Below are positions 10,959-22,500 of a stretch of DNA of 64,000 nt, in pieces. The notes under the pieces were generated by a model. That model did not search any database. It was not told the origin of the DNA and worked only from the letters and a program-made list of their open reading frames with translations. How positions within the stretch are numbered: the stretch's first letter is position 1; each line of letters starts with the position of its first letter. This stretch comes from Ustilago trichophora (taxonomy: Eukaryota; Basidiomycota; Ustilaginomycetes; Ustilaginales; Ustilaginaceae): contig OOIN01000001.1 of the NCBI GenBank assembly GCA_900323505.1, positions 1,736,001 to 1,800,000 on the forward strand. Reading direction: 5' to 3'. The position numbers and the translations under genes were made by a program.

Positions 10959-11885
10959 ATGCCCGGTTACACACTAGCAGTCATCGGATGCGGCACGATG
11001 GGAGTCGCCATCCTTTCGGGTGTGCTTGACTCGCAACGATCCCAACAAGCTCTGGCTGCCGCCTCGATGGCCTCGTCCGTTTCCTCGCTCCACGATTCTG
11101 CGGCAGGAGACGATCTGACCGAACTTCCCAACCGATACATTGCCACCGTCAACAGGCTCGAATCGGTTCGTCGATTGAAAAAGACTTTTGCCCAATATCC
11201 CGATATCGAGATTCACGCCGGAAAGAATGTCCAAGCTGCCCGAGAAGCGGATGTAATCTTGCTCGGTTGCAAGCCTCAGATGGTCAAGGATATTATCGCC
11301 GAGGAAGGGATGAAGGAGGCTCTCGATGGAAAGCTGGTCATTTCAATCTGTGCCGGATTGCGCATTTCTCAAATGGTAGAATGGGTGACATCCAAAACCA
11401 AAGTGGTGCGAGCTATGCCCAACACCCCTTGCAAGATTAGGGAAGGTATGACCATCCTCACACCCCTGCCTTCGAGTCTTCCCAACGCCGAGCTGGACCG
11501 AAACATTCTTCTCTCCATCTTTAGCGCTGTTGGTAGATGCAGGTTCTTGGACGAAAAGCACTTTGACGCATGTACGGCGCTTGCTGGTTCCGGTCCTGCT
11601 TTCGCATGCGTGTTCCTGGAAGCCATGGCAGACGGAGGTGTCATGATGGGTTTGCCCAGACAAGAAGCCCTCGAGTTGGCCGCACAGACCATGCAGGGTG
11701 CCGCGAGGATGGTCATGCAGAGTGGCATGCACCCTGCCGCAATCAAGGATTCGGTCACTACTCCTGGTGGATGCACCATTGCAGGTCTGCTCAACTTGGA
11801 AGATGGAAAGGTCAGGAGTACGGTCGCTAGGACAATTCAGGCTGCTGCTGAGCATGCAAGTGGTCTAGGACAGGCAAAGAAGTAA
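10959..11885 (+). CDS. PRO3: Pyrroline-5-carboxylate reductase
   Basis: A 308-residue intronless enzyme that reduces 1-pyrroline-5-carboxylate to proline with NAD(P)H, the last step of proline synthesis. The N-terminal Rossmann motif is GCGTMG (residues 10-15), followed by LLGCKPQMV, SICAGL and VRAMPNTPC blocks typical of P5CR. The C-terminal helical dimerisation domain carries GSGPAF (210-215), MADGGVMMGLPR, and the family signature region DSVTTPGGCTIAGL near residue 268. About 50 residues between beta-1 and the CKPQ block are longer than in bacterial enzymes. Start ATG 10959 places the Rossmann motif right at the N-terminus, as expected for a cytosolic enzyme. Confidence 0.96.
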   Translation: MPGYTLAVIGCGTMGVAILSGVLDSQRSQQALAAASMASSVSSLHDSAAGDDLTELPNRYIATVNRLESVRRLKKTFAQYPDIEIHAGKNVQAAREADVILLGCKPQMVKDIIAEEGMKEALDGKLVISICAGLRISQMVEWVTSKTKVVRAMPNTPCKIREGMTILTPLPSSLPNAELDRNILLSIFSAVGRCRFLDEKHFDACTALAGSGPAFACVFLEAMADGGVMMGLPRQEALELAAQTMQGAARMVMQSGMHPAAIKDSVTTPGGCTIAGLLNLEDGKVRSTVARTIQAAAEHASGLGQAKK

Positions 11886-12134
11886 TGGTCCCAATCACGC
11901 ATTTGTTTCGTCCTCTCTTTCACGCTTTCGCAAGTCGCAATCTCCGATGCAATGTTTCTGATTTCCGAGGGATAGAGTGGTCACTGTGCGATGAATGGCC
12001 ACTGTGCGATGGATTGCCATGGCATGATTGTCTATGTGAATGAGCTAGTCGTCGTCTACGTCTTGTTTGCAAGATGAAATGCAGCATTGTATAGAAGCAT
12101 GCTTGATCTAGATGCTCTAAGCTAAGCGTGTGGA

Positions 12135-14078
12135 TCAGGCCTTGCACAGCAGGCCATCTTCATCCAGCACCGCAAGCTGGGCACCCAGGCACCAACCGAG
12201 CTCTGTTCCGCCCAGCTTCTTTGCGATGCTGACCTCGCGATCGCCGCTGAGCTCGTAGCCCAAGCTCAGCAATCCGTGCATGAAACTAAGATCGAGACAG
12301 GTCTCTGGACGATCCTCAAGTTCAGCTATCGCCTTTGGGCTGAAACCCTGGGTGTCTACCTTGCTGTAGGCACATGCGCGCCGTGCAACCGCCTCAAGGT
12401 CGGAGATCTTGAACTTGGGACCGAGTCCCAGAGGTTCCAACCGGTCGTAAAAGTATGACAGAGCGATGATGGGGGCGGTTTTGAAGGTCTCCATAAGAGA
12501 AGGTTGGTAGACACCTCCGAAAGAGCATGACTTGGAGGTGCACACGGCGTCCTTGTCCATCATGACCTCGACGAGGCGTCGGCATGCAGCAAAGCCGCCG
12601 TCGGTGCCGACCATGGTGACGTTGGCCTGTGTCTTTTGACCGGGTTGCGAGATGAGGACTGCCTTTGTGCGGCCGTTGGTGAAGCATGGAGACGGAATGC
12701 GGGTGGTCTCCGGACGGAGAGAGGACCACTCGAGCGAGCCCTGTGCACCGTCATGGGCAGAGCCGGTGAGCACGGCGTTGGGGTGCGCCAAGCTGTAGGT
12801 GAAGGCGGCGAGAGAGTTGATCGACATGCGAGCCTGCATGAGTCCGTAGCCCAGGTACGAATTTTGGTAGAGCGTGTAAGGCTTGGTGCCAAACGCATTC
12901 AGCTGGTAGACGTGCTCTCCTGGGTGCATGCCCTGCAAAGCGGATGGGAAACTAGGTTCAAAGACAATCTGAGTCGATCCACCTCCCAAGTCCATCACGG
13001 CGGCGGTCTCAAGCTTGTCGGCAGAAGATGAGCCGATACGGTTGAGCAGATAGTTGACAGTGATCCACGCAAAGACACCCTCGTCCTTGCCCTCCATGAT
13101 CTCAACGCCCTTAGAACCCTTAGATCCGTCAGCATTCTTGCCGTCGGCGATGGGGAAGGGGTACTCGTTCTCAAGCATGTGTCGAACCGCCTTGATGACG
13201 TCCTCGGCCTGTTTTCCGGGGAGTAGACGGAGACCAGCAGTAGCCTTTACCGCCACAGGCGTGCATTTTCGCAGGCTGTGAGGAACGCGGGCGAGTGCAG
13301 AGTTAAGCAACGGCCTGAGTGAATCAGCAGCGGCGGCAGGGTTGGTGCCGTAGTTGCTGAGACCGCCCTTGAGCATCTCAAAGTATTCGTCCTCGAGCTC
13401 TGGCGATTCAGAGCAGTAGTTGAAGCGGTAGACGTGGATACGGCTGCCTGTGCTGCCAGCGTCGATCATGAGAGCGTACTGGACGAGTGGTCTTGGGTTG
13501 CCTTTGTGATCAAGAGGCCTGGATCCAGAGCCATCGCAGCGTGTCGTCTTGGAAGGGTCCGGGTGCAATGCTGGCTTTTGACGCACAGTGTCGGCACTTG
13601 TACCAGTCACGGGTGCCTTTGCGGGAGTGGCCGACGCCGGAGGGCTGACGGGGAAGCCGACGGCGTTGCTATCTGGTTTCGCCTTCCACGGCGCATTCTG
13701 GTAGACTTGGCCGACCTGGCCGGCCTTGTCGTTGACGTAGCCGACTACAGCATCTCGCGAGTCTCTCCTGCCAAACAGAACGATAAGGGCTACAAAGCCA
13801 AAGAGAATGATGGCGAGTCGCCTAGACCCGAGAGGCATCCTTCTTGTAGACCACGACCGCGAAGACACACCCGCCGCACCAGCTGCTGAAGAATGAGGAG
13901 GATATCCGATGTGATCGTCGCCTTCGGATGAGAGTCCGTTGGGAGCGAGAAGAAGTGCGCCCGTCTCGGAATTGTCGAGGTCGACTGAGGAACGAGAGAT
14001 GGACTTGGCTCGATAGTGCTTTTTTCCCGAAGCTGGCGGAGCGCGGCGGGGACTGGTTTGCGAGGGTGAATGAGACAT
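12135..14078 (-). CDS. GDA1: Golgi guanosine diphosphatase (GDA1/CD39 family)
   Basis: A 647-residue type II membrane protein. A Ser-rich cytosolic tail (1-~87) precedes one transmembrane segment (about 88-103, LAIILFGFVALIVLFG), then a lumenal stem and the GDA1/CD39 nucleoside-diphosphatase fold. Apyrase conserved regions are visible: ACR1 MIDAGSTGSRIHVYRF (from ~204), ACR2 VKATAGLRLLPG, ACR3 with the glutamate-containing KDEGVFAWITVNYLLNR, and ACR4 MDLGGGSTQIVFEP. Family enzymes hydrolyse GDP left by mannosyltransferases so that GMP can be exchanged for GDP-mannose, supporting Golgi glycosylation. It ends near the PRO3 3' end (convergent). Paired lumenal Cys in the C-terminal half fit disulfides. 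No oddities. Confidence 0.95.
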   Translation of the reverse strand: MSHSPSQTSPRRAPPASGKKHYRAKSISRSSVDLDNSETGALLLAPNGLSSEGDDHIGYPPHSSAAGAAGVSSRSWSTRRMPLGSRRLAIILFGFVALIVLFGRRDSRDAVVGYVNDKAGQVGQVYQNAPWKAKPDSNAVGFPVSPPASATPAKAPVTGTSADTVRQKPALHPDPSKTTRCDGSGSRPLDHKGNPRPLVQYALMIDAGSTGSRIHVYRFNYCSESPELEDEYFEMLKGGLSNYGTNPAAAADSLRPLLNSALARVPHSLRKCTPVAVKATAGLRLLPGKQAEDVIKAVRHMLENEYPFPIADGKNADGSKGSKGVEIMEGKDEGVFAWITVNYLLNRIGSSSADKLETAAVMDLGGGSTQIVFEPSFPSALQGMHPGEHVYQLNAFGTKPYTLYQNSYLGYGLMQARMSINSLAAFTYSLAHPNAVLTGSAHDGAQGSLEWSSLRPETTRIPSPCFTNGRTKAVLISQPGQKTQANVTMVGTDGGFAACRRLVEVMMDKDAVCTSKSCSFGGVYQPSLMETFKTAPIIALSYFYDRLEPLGLGPKFKISDLEAVARRACAYSKVDTQGFSPKAIAELEDRPETCLDLSFMHGLLSLGYELSGDREVSIAKKLGGTELGWCLGAQLAVLDEDGLLCKA

Positions 14079-15209
14079 GGAAAGATACGCTAGAAAGCGC
14101 GTGTCGAGAGCGATGGAGCCGCCTGACAGCTGCCTAGGTCGGCGTTGTAGCTTGCCCGTGACTGCACAAATGCAGCGTTTGCGTCGATGAGATGAAGCGG
14201 TATGATGGTGGGATTAGAGAGGTTCGGTGACCGTAAGGCACTTGAAACTTCTTCCTGAAACGCTGACAGCCGGGTGAGCGTGACGACAGCAGCCAAGCTG
14301 GAATTTTGAGATTTTAGACTGCGCTGTTGGAGTGCGTCTCTGTGTCCGAGATAGTTGGCCAGGGTCCTCTATAGCGCTGAATAACAAGCTGCTTGTTGTG
14401 GGTCTGGATGGTGGTTGGTCTGCAAGTTGTAGCGATCTCGAATGTTGGTCCTGACTATATACCCCTGTCAGCGCTGAAGCTATCTTAGAAACGATCTTTC
14501 TGATCTTGGAAAGTTTGTGTCGGCAGAGTATGCAGGTCAAGCTCCCGTGGCCGAGTGGCGCCGGATCTTGACATGTTAGACTATCATTTGCAACACTTTC
14601 GGAGTTCGCTCGGCCTCTTGCCTTGTGCTCCACGGACGACACACAGTCATCATCGAGCGGTCAGGCCAGGGCGTGCTTCGTTGTGCCTGTCCCACAAACC
14701 TTGTGGGAGCAATTCTTAGAGGGGGAGTTGATGCTTAAAATGTTTCTCGAGATGAGGTTCCTAGAGCACAATGGGGTTGGAAGTGACAGGGCTTGGGACC
14801 CTTGGATCTTGCTTCGATTGCCTGCCTGTCTGGCTTAAGGAACGTGGGGGGACCACAAAAAATGACTACTGCCCGTGCGCTCGCTCCCTAAGAAAAATCA
14901 AAATTTACGAGCGTGCCTGTGTTGAGCATACAGTAGCATTGTATGTCCTAAGCTCGCCGGGTTTTGGACTGCTGAGAAAACTGATTGGTTGCAGTGAACC
15001 GGTGTCGTGCCGCGACTTTTCGCCGAGTAGTAACCGCGCATCATTGCTTGCAAGCTGCTTCTGGGGACATTGCCGAAGTTTTGTCATTGCTAGCGACTCT
15101 GCTTCAAGACTATCATCCCCTCCTTGAACATCATCTCACGCTACGCTCTGCTCTGGCCGGGCTGCCTTCGCTTGGCAAGCCCTGTGTCAGTAGAGTGACC
15201 AAACCAACA
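14079..15209. other. Divergent promoter region between GDA1 and NAD kinase
   Basis: Non-coding, apart from a 75-codon stretch (14985-15209) that is open and in frame with the NAD kinase but has no ATG. A hairpin-capable pair, GGCCGAG near 14542 and CTCGGCC near 14610, resembles part of a tRNA but lacks a matching structure (see rejected items). Confidence 0.5.
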
Positions 15210-18200
15210 ATGTCGGCTTCGCCGAGCAAATCGGATCAGCCGACTCTGCCACTGCCGCACACCATGTCGGAACCAGTCCGATCAATTAGCACAGATCATG
15301 CGACACAACCAACTCTATTGAATCCCGGAATGGCCACCAATCCAACCTCTGGTCTCACGCTGCTCGAACCACCCAAGCCCTGCAGCTCGAAGGCATCGTC
15401 CAACATGTTTCAGGACACCACCGATTCGCCTGCTTCCAGCCTTCCCAGCCAAGGCGATGACACTGCCCAGCCGCTCAACAAGACGCATGCCAAAGTGCAC
15501 GACATGTCGGCATTGCCCCACTCGCACGCTTCCGATCAGATAGCTGCCTCTCTCAACTCGCCCTGCTTCGTACATTCGTATCTCGATCGCGGCGTCGCGT
15601 TGGGAGAGAGCTTGAAGAAGCAGCGTCGTCAGCTCAGTCGACAACGCGCGCATCGTCCCAAGGGTTCGCGTCAATTATCGCAGAGTGATGTTGCTTCTGC
15701 CGATGATGATGCTACGCCTCAGACGCAACGATATAGGGCGCAACCTATCTCGGAGGACGCGCAAGCCACCTTATCAGATCCGTCGCCATCTGGGAGCTCT
15801 ATCCCAGCCGGCAAGTCACAGGCTTTGGCCGACGAGGACAACTTGTCGAGCTCGGATGCAACCTCAACCTACGCAAAGAGAAGCATGGAACGTGCATCTG
15901 CTCGAGTCCGCATTCGCACGAGCTCAGACGATGACGATGGCGACGACGACGATGACGGTGACGCAGACAACATCACACACCAACCCTCATCCGAACGAAG
16001 CTCTTCCTATGGCTCTTCTTACTCCTCCTACTCGACGGACGAGGAGGATTCGGACAAGGTTCGATCTCTCACCCGCCAGTTGGCAGAGACGGCTGTGGGT
16101 GTGCGCGAGATGAGCAAGCAACTCGGAAGAGCTCGAGTCAAGTCTACCATTCAATCCGTCATGATCATCACCAAGGCCAGAGACAATCACCTTATCAAGC
16201 TCACTCGAGAGCTGGCGATATGGCTCATGACTACACCCCGCAATGGCAAGGATACCGGACTCATCGTCTATGTAGACTCGCAGCTTCGTCAGTCTAAGCG
16301 CTTTGATGCCGAGGGTATCCGAAGAGACTATCCACAGCTCTTTGACTCGAGACCGCCCAAGCGTACACCCAGCCTTTCATCCTCCTTCTCTTCGACCTCG
16401 GGTCACGACAGCAATGGCTCCTTCAACAGAAGTGAGGGCGGCAATCAGCTGCGCTTCTGGAACTCGGATATGTGCTCACGCTCGCCCCATCTCTTCGACT
16501 TCGTCGTCACTCTCGGTGGTGATGGCACCGTGCTCTTCTGCTCTTGGCTCTTCCAGCGCATCGTGCCGCCTGTCTTGCCATTTGCCCTTGGCTCGCTTGG
16601 TTTCTTGACCAACTTCGACTTCAAGGCCTACAAGGACGTGATGAAGTCGGCACTCGACGATGGTATCCGCGTCAACCTCCGCATGCGATTCACAGCAACC
16701 GTTTACCGCGCCACTTTGCCCTCCTCTAGCTCGGCAGACCGTCATCGTCGCCAAGCAATCAAGTCTGGCAAGACGGGTGAGATCATCCTCAACTCTGTCA
16801 AGAATTGCGGGTGGGATGCGATCGAGTCGCCCAATCCTGATCAAGGTCTTCGTCCGCGCTCGCCTCTGCGACCGGACGAGGAAGTGGTGCTGCCTTCGAT
16901 GGAGAAGCAGTCTCGGAAGAAGGGCAAGAAGGGCAAAAAGTGCCGCGACAAGGAGATCATGTGCTTCAGCACGCGCCCCGTCGAGACCTTTGAGGTGCTC
17001 AACGATCTTGTCGTAGATAGAGGTCCGAGTCCGTACGTCAGCTTGCTGGAGGTGTTTGGAGATGAGCATCACATGACGACTGCACAGGCCGATGGTTTGT
17101 GTATCTCTACACCCACAGGCTCCACTGCATACTCGCTCTCGGCCGGCGGCAGTCTGGTGCATCCAGAGATCCCAGCCATCCTGATCACACCCATCTGCCC
17201 ACACACGCTCTCCTTCCGACCCATGCTCCTCCCCGACAGCATGGAACTTCGCATCGCTGTTCCCTACAACTCCAGGAGTACCGCATGGGCTAGTTTCGAC
17301 GGGCGTGGACGAGTCGAGCTCAAGCAGGGCGACCATATCAAGGTGACGGCCAGTCGCTATCCTTTCCCCACCGTCTGCGCTGAGAACCAGTCCACCGATT
17401 GGTTCTCAAGCATCTCGCGCACGCTCAAATGGAACGAGCGACAGAGGCAAAAGTCCTTCGTTGTCGTCGAAGAAGGCGCCGATGCTGACTCGAACAACAG
17501 CGGCGATAAGGATAAGGATGCGTCGTCCTCGGCGTCTCCGAGCAAGATGTTTGCCATGCATGGCAACAATGGAGAGGCCGAGAGTAGCGATGACGACGAC
17601 GACGACGAGGATGATTGTGACGATGATGAGGATGGTGGTAAAGACCAGGACGATGATGAGGACGCAGAAAAATTTGATATTGATGATACTAGCACTACGG
17701 TCACAAGAAGTAATAGTCCAAGCTCGCATGGTGACGGGCATGTTCGTAGGAGGTCCGGGCAGAGCACACCCCGCCATGCTAACGGCGCTCCACGACGCAG
17801 CAGCGGTCCATCGCTGTTGAGCACTTCTTTGCCACGTCTCACCTCCATCACCAACGCCTTTGGTCAGAAGTCGGGCGATGGCAATACCAAAGAAGGCACC
17901 TCGTCAGCGGCCTCATCCAATCCAGGCTCGCTGCTCAACAGTCCAGATCGCTTTGGCTTGCAGGGACCACCCCTGCCACCGAAAGCCATCAGCGAGCGAC
18001 ACTTGCTCAGCGCCGACTTCCGTCTTGACGGAGGACGCGCTCTGTCACCGTCGAGCACCAATCAACCTGCTTCCTCGTCCAGCTCCAAGTCTCCTTCTGC
18101 GGTGGAAGCGAGTCCAGGCCCAACACCTCGAGCTGTCCGCACAGCCGAGAGTGGACGCAGCAGGAGCACGCAGTTCAAGCCAATGACGCCCTCCTCCGCT

Positions 18201-18374
18201 CTAGCGCGAGACAAGACCCCGCAAGGGCTTCGCGAGTCGACCAAGGAAGATGAAGCTAGGAGGAAGTCGGAAAGATATGATCGTTCAGGCAGTAACAATA
18301 CGGGTGGAACAGCATTGGTAGTGTATGGCGAGGATGAGAGCGATTCCGACTCGACTACCGGAGCTGGTCATTAG
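15210..18374 (+). CDS. NAD kinase with long disordered extensions
   Basis: A 1054-residue protein read from ATG 15210 (ACAATGTCG context). The first ~280 residues are Ser/Thr/Asp-rich and disordered, with an acidic DDDDGDDDDDG run. The ATP-NAD kinase fold follows: GGDGT at 436-440 in TLGGDGTVLFCSWLFQ, then the C-terminal beta-domain motif PTGSTAY at 635-641, followed by SAGGSLVHPEIPAILITPICPH split over the usual conserved block. It phosphorylates NAD to NADP. A ~60-residue Lys-rich insertion (KKGKKGKK) sits within the domain, and the last ~280 residues are disordered with a second Asp-rich run. Fungi have cytosolic (Utr1) and mitochondrial (Pos5) paralogues; this looks like Utr1 in domain layout, but the open, Arg-rich, acid-poor frame just upstream (no ATG) leaves a targeted isoform conceivable. 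Confidence 0.93.
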   Translation: MSASPSKSDQPTLPLPHTMSEPVRSISTDHATQPTLLNPGMATNPTSGLTLLEPPKPCSSKASSNMFQDTTDSPASSLPSQGDDTAQPLNKTHAKVHDMSALPHSHASDQIAASLNSPCFVHSYLDRGVALGESLKKQRRQLSRQRAHRPKGSRQLSQSDVASADDDATPQTQRYRAQPISEDAQATLSDPSPSGSSIPAGKSQALADEDNLSSSDATSTYAKRSMERASARVRIRTSSDDDDGDDDDDGDADNITHQPSSERSSSYGSSYSSYSTDEEDSDKVRSLTRQLAETAVGVREMSKQLGRARVKSTIQSVMIITKARDNHLIKLTRELAIWLMTTPRNGKDTGLIVYVDSQLRQSKRFDAEGIRRDYPQLFDSRPPKRTPSLSSSFSSTSGHDSNGSFNRSEGGNQLRFWNSDMCSRSPHLFDFVVTLGGDGTVLFCSWLFQRIVPPVLPFALGSLGFLTNFDFKAYKDVMKSALDDGIRVNLRMRFTATVYRATLPSSSSADRHRRQAIKSGKTGEIILNSVKNCGWDAIESPNPDQGLRPRSPLRPDEEVVLPSMEKQSRKKGKKGKKCRDKEIMCFSTRPVETFEVLNDLVVDRGPSPYVSLLEVFGDEHHMTTAQADGLCISTPTGSTAYSLSAGGSLVHPEIPAILITPICPHTLSFRPMLLPDSMELRIAVPYNSRSTAWASFDGRGRVELKQGDHIKVTASRYPFPTVCAENQSTDWFSSISRTLKWNERQRQKSFVVVEEGADADSNNSGDKDKDASSSASPSKMFAMHGNNGEAESSDDDDDDEDDCDDDEDGGKDQDDDEDAEKFDIDDTSTTVTRSNSPSSHGDGHVRRRSGQSTPRHANGAPRRSSGPSLLSTSLPRLTSITNAFGQKSGDGNTKEGTSSAASSNPGSLLNSPDRFGLQGPPLPPKAISERHLLSADFRLDGGRALSPSSTNQPASSSSSKSPSAVEASPGPTPRAVRTAESGRSRSTQFKPMTPSSALARDKTPQGLRESTKEDEARRKSERYDRSGSNNTGGTALVVYGEDESDSDSTTGAGH

Positions 18375-19474
18375 AGCGATCATACTGTATGCATTTATCG
18401 TTGTGGAATGTCCCTGACAAGAGTCTACTTTTCCCCAATCCAAAGGTGGCTCTGGCTTCGTGCGCTATCAATGGTCGATAGAGACTCAGGATCCAAGTGC
18501 AGTGCTAAAAGCGGAGCGGGAGCGCGTACGAGTGGACGAACGATATTGCTGAGCATTGAACAAACGAAAAATGATTGCTGAGTTGTTGCGGCGGGAAGCC
18601 AAATACCGCCGCGCGATCAGTCCCGTGGCATACAGTGAATGCGTGTGTTCCGCGACAGATCACCTGGCCACTGGATGTCTTTGAGCCTACTAGGATGCGC
18701 TCTGCAAATCCAAGTGAGACCTCATTGTGATGGTCGAATTGCTCAAGAGGTTGAATCAATTGGTTCGCCTCTCGACTTCAGAGTTGATGAAAATCTTTGC
18801 TCAAGGCTAGACCCGAAGGATTTGTGTGTAAGAAACATCAAAATTCACACGATCCGCTGTTGAAGGCGAACTTTCACGCTCAGGTACCTGACACATGTTG
18901 GTGTTCACTTCCGTAGCATCCTGCGAGACGGCTGGAATGCGGTGCCGAGACGTAGCGTAAGGAGTCAACCTGTTGAGCTCTGGGGGGTTTGTTTGTCAAT
19001 GCGCGCCGAAGGTATCCGCGCTGCACGGCGACAAGCGAAGTTGCCACGTCGCATCGGCTGCAGAGATGAAAGAGCTGTGCGAGCGGCTGGAAGTACAAGA
19101 TCGTGGCAAGAGTTGCGAGCTGAAATGATGTTTGACAGCTCGCAAAGCATCATGTGTGCAGATTTTAGCAACACGCGTGCGCGCAAGAGAAAGAGCATCA
19201 ACACGCGAGCAAGTAAGGCGAACAGAGGGGTCGTCAGAGCGACCAACGCAAGCCTTTCCCTACGCCATGGAGAGGTAGCCCGAGAAAGTCGTGGCGAGAA
19301 GAGCTTTGCAACGCCAAACGCTGCTCCTCCGCGAGGTGCATCGAGGTCGAGACGACATTATACTACTTGTCCAGTGCCAGATAATCGGCTCAGAGAAACG
19401 AATCGACTGTCTGAGAGCTGTGACTTCGAGAGAAATCTTTCCAATGGGTCTGCGAGGTGTGCAGGAGCGTGGCG

Positions 19475-19528
19475 TTTGTGACCAGACGTGTTTGTGACCA
19501 GACGTGTTTGTGACCAGACGTGTTTGTG
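19475..19528. repeat. 16-bp tandem repeat, 3.4 copies
   Basis: The unit TTTGTGACCAGACGTG occurs perfectly at 19475-19490, 19491-19506 and 19507-19522, followed by a partial TTTGTG. It is in non-coding DNA; identical copies imply recent expansion. Confidence 0.9.
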
Positions 19529-22500
19529 CAGTCCAAAAGCAGAGAGTGTAGGAGGATGAGCGGGGTGTAAGACTCCCACCCGAGGGCAGCGACGGCAGCG
19601 TAGTGCGTCGAAGCAGATGGGCGCAATGCTTTGTTTGTACAACGAAGAGCTTGATCTTGCAGGTGGACCCTGTCGGTCTTTAGATCTGTTCGGCGGGACC
19701 TTTGCTTTGGTTCTCCGCCAACGACGCGCTGCAGGGCGCAAACCTAATTTTCAGGTATCCATTTTAGCCGTGGTTGCCGGCCCGCGCTGCACAGCATACA
19801 GACCTCGCCAGGCTGCTTGTTTCGTCCCGAGGAGACATCCCCGTCGGCTACAAACAATCCGCAGGTGGGCTCGGCGCCTCTTGATGAGCTAGCGTGACAA
19901 GGGTCGCATGTCATCGTCTGCAAACCGGGATTGTATTGACAGAGAAAGGCTGTCGTTCCGCCACATGGACATTGATAGCCCGAATAGGTGTTCAACCGGA
20001 TGGGATTGCCATGAATTCCTAACTGAAGCCATAGTCGACCGACACGGGAGAGCTCACAGGATCGACAGGGTTTTACGAGGCCTAAAATGCTTCCAAAGTC
20101 GAACCAATGACATGGCCAGAAGACGTCACCTAGGACACGGCTTGATCCCCCGCCGCTTTCCTCCAGTTTATGGTGATGATGATTCGAGTTCATAATGGAT
20201 CATTAAGGTCAGGATTTAAGACAAAGATCGATCCCGCCTAGACTAGACTGGGGCAGACGAGGTGTGTGAGACGTGCAGAGAACAGCTTGTAATTCGACAT
20301 GCCGATCCAGGCAGTCACTTGCACACCCTTAACTCAGCTTGAATCGAACACATTTTTGTTCCAATATCCACCGAAGCTGTGTGATCTGCATTTGGCGTAG
20401 CCGATCGTGACTTCAGCAGAGGTCGACCCATGACAAGACAACCTACGTAGTGTGACGGGAGGTCAGATCTTGATTTGGTTGACGATTCTTGCTGTTCTAG
20501 AGCTTTGCTGGGTTATCGCCCACATTCCACCGTTCGACTTTTTTTTCTTTTTTCTTTTTTTTTTTTTCTTTCTATAATCATTATTTTTGAATCCAGATCT
20601 TTCTTTGTGGGTGGAATTTTTTGTCTCAGTTTCTCATTTTTGGCTTGCAGGCCAACAGCCAAAAGCGAGCTGTCAGCCTTTTGAATTCCATGCTCCGAAT
20701 CAACACTTCCAGCCAACCACGGCTGGCATTACGCGTGCACTGCAGCACGAGGTCATCTTCTTGTCATCCTTGTGCGCGCGCTCACCTGAAAATGTGATTG
20801 GCGCATGCCAGAGTTGGTTTCGCCTCTTGGACGATCCGGATCGTCGACATGCTTCATTCAGAGCAGTCTGGCCTCCACACATGGTACTAAAGTCGACATC
20901 GACAGGTGAAGACCATCGTCATCTGCGGTTTCTGTTTCCGTCTTTGCGTTCTCAGACAGTTGCCTGCTGACGGCCTATCTAGTCTTCATGATTCAGTTGC
21001 GCTCATGCCGAATCGAATTGCACAAAGTCCAAGATGAGGAGAGCAAGTGGAAGCTGAAACGCACAGGCAGAGTCGACATCCCAATCGGGACGAGTGAACC
21101 TCGATCGCTCAATCTGGGTGAGACAGCTGGATCAACCCGGAAGAAGAGAAGGAAAGGAAAGGCAGGCAGGCGATTCAGCTTTTTCGCTGGCTGCTTTGTC
21201 TCGTCGAGGTCTCTGACTTGCAGACATGGCTGTGACGCCTCTGTCTCGGGCAGCTTGTCTCTGGACTTGTCCGTGTCTCTGACTTGCCTAGAGCCAAGAG
21301 TCTGAGGATCGGGTAGCCTCACTTCGCGAGTCACTTAAACATCGCAGCACACTGGTTGTGCTACCTACACGGGCAGTAAATCCGCTCTGTGATCTACCTC
21401 GCCTATCCCGTGTCTTTGACCTTGCGCGTAGTGCTTTACAAGCCTTCCGTGAACACAGGAGTAGTTGTGGTCGAGCGAGCTCTTGACCAAATTGGTGGCA
21501 AGCAGCTTCGTTTATCAACCTTGATCCAGCCGCCGGTGGAGAGAATGATGCCGGTCCAGGCTCAGATTCTTGTGCTACATTTGGTTTTAATTGAGCCGAT
21601 TTGAGTCGATCAAACCAAATGATGCTGTCAAGGTGCAGCAGCAAGCTCGCTTTTTTGCGCAACCACAATCGGACAGCCTTGTTCCTATTCTTAGGGTCCT
21701 GGAACAGGCGTCATCTGGCTCGGCACGCGGCGTCCTACCAGAGAGAGAGAGAGCGAGCGTGCGTGCGTGGATATTCAAATTGCTTTTTCGCGGTTTGCAT
21801 GCTGGCAGCGGAAGTTGGGTTGATCCCACACTCTCTCGCTTCGGCCTTGCCCTCCTCGCTTGCTGGCTCATCTCGGTGTCTAATCCTGTTGCCTTTCTTG
21901 AGCGCGGAACAAAATGTACCTACCGCGCCTTTGCATCATCTTGGGCTTGCGTTGTGGGTCTTGAACTCCCCTCACGCCAGCGCACAGCTTTGGCCCAGAC
22001 CATGCGGTCGACAAACATATCACTCCGCACTGACTTCAGAGAGTAGGATAGTGCTGGATTTGCTCGAGTACGCATGACATGGTGCTCTTCTGAACAAACC
22101 TTCCAAGATAACGTTGTCAAGGGCAACTTCTGTAGGCTACAAGATCAGCATCAACCACGCTTCCAAGTTGCGCGAGCTTCGAGTGAGTGCTTGCTTGCTT
22201 TGCTTGCTTTGCAGATCCGATGAATGAATTCTTTTATTAAAATTTATTTTTTGCTCAGGTGTTGGTTGATCTCGCCAAAGAGCGCGAAAAGATTGCAATG
22301 CAAGCCTGTTCGAGGAATGCCTCTCTTCGGAAAATACGAGAGCATCGCCGTCCCCATTTGCGCGCTCAGCTTCTTGGTGGGTCAGCCCTCCTCAGCCCAG
22401 CGCGTCAATACATAGCCCAAAAGTTACTGCGCCCCGTCCCGCGCCAATCAGCCGTGCTCTACTGCGCTGAGCTGTACCGCCCTCCGCCCATCGCCCTCAT

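Noticed and set aside
14535..14615. tRNA-like A-box (GTGGCCGAGTGG) with a downstream TTCG loop
   Set aside because: No acceptor stem pairs, the B-box is poor, and the GGCCGAG/CTCGGCC pairing is incompatible with a cloverleaf.
18942..19481. Plus-strand Arg/Ser-rich frame of 179 codons
   Set aside because: Arg-rich, featureless translation typical of non-coding GC-rich DNA; runs into the tandem repeat.
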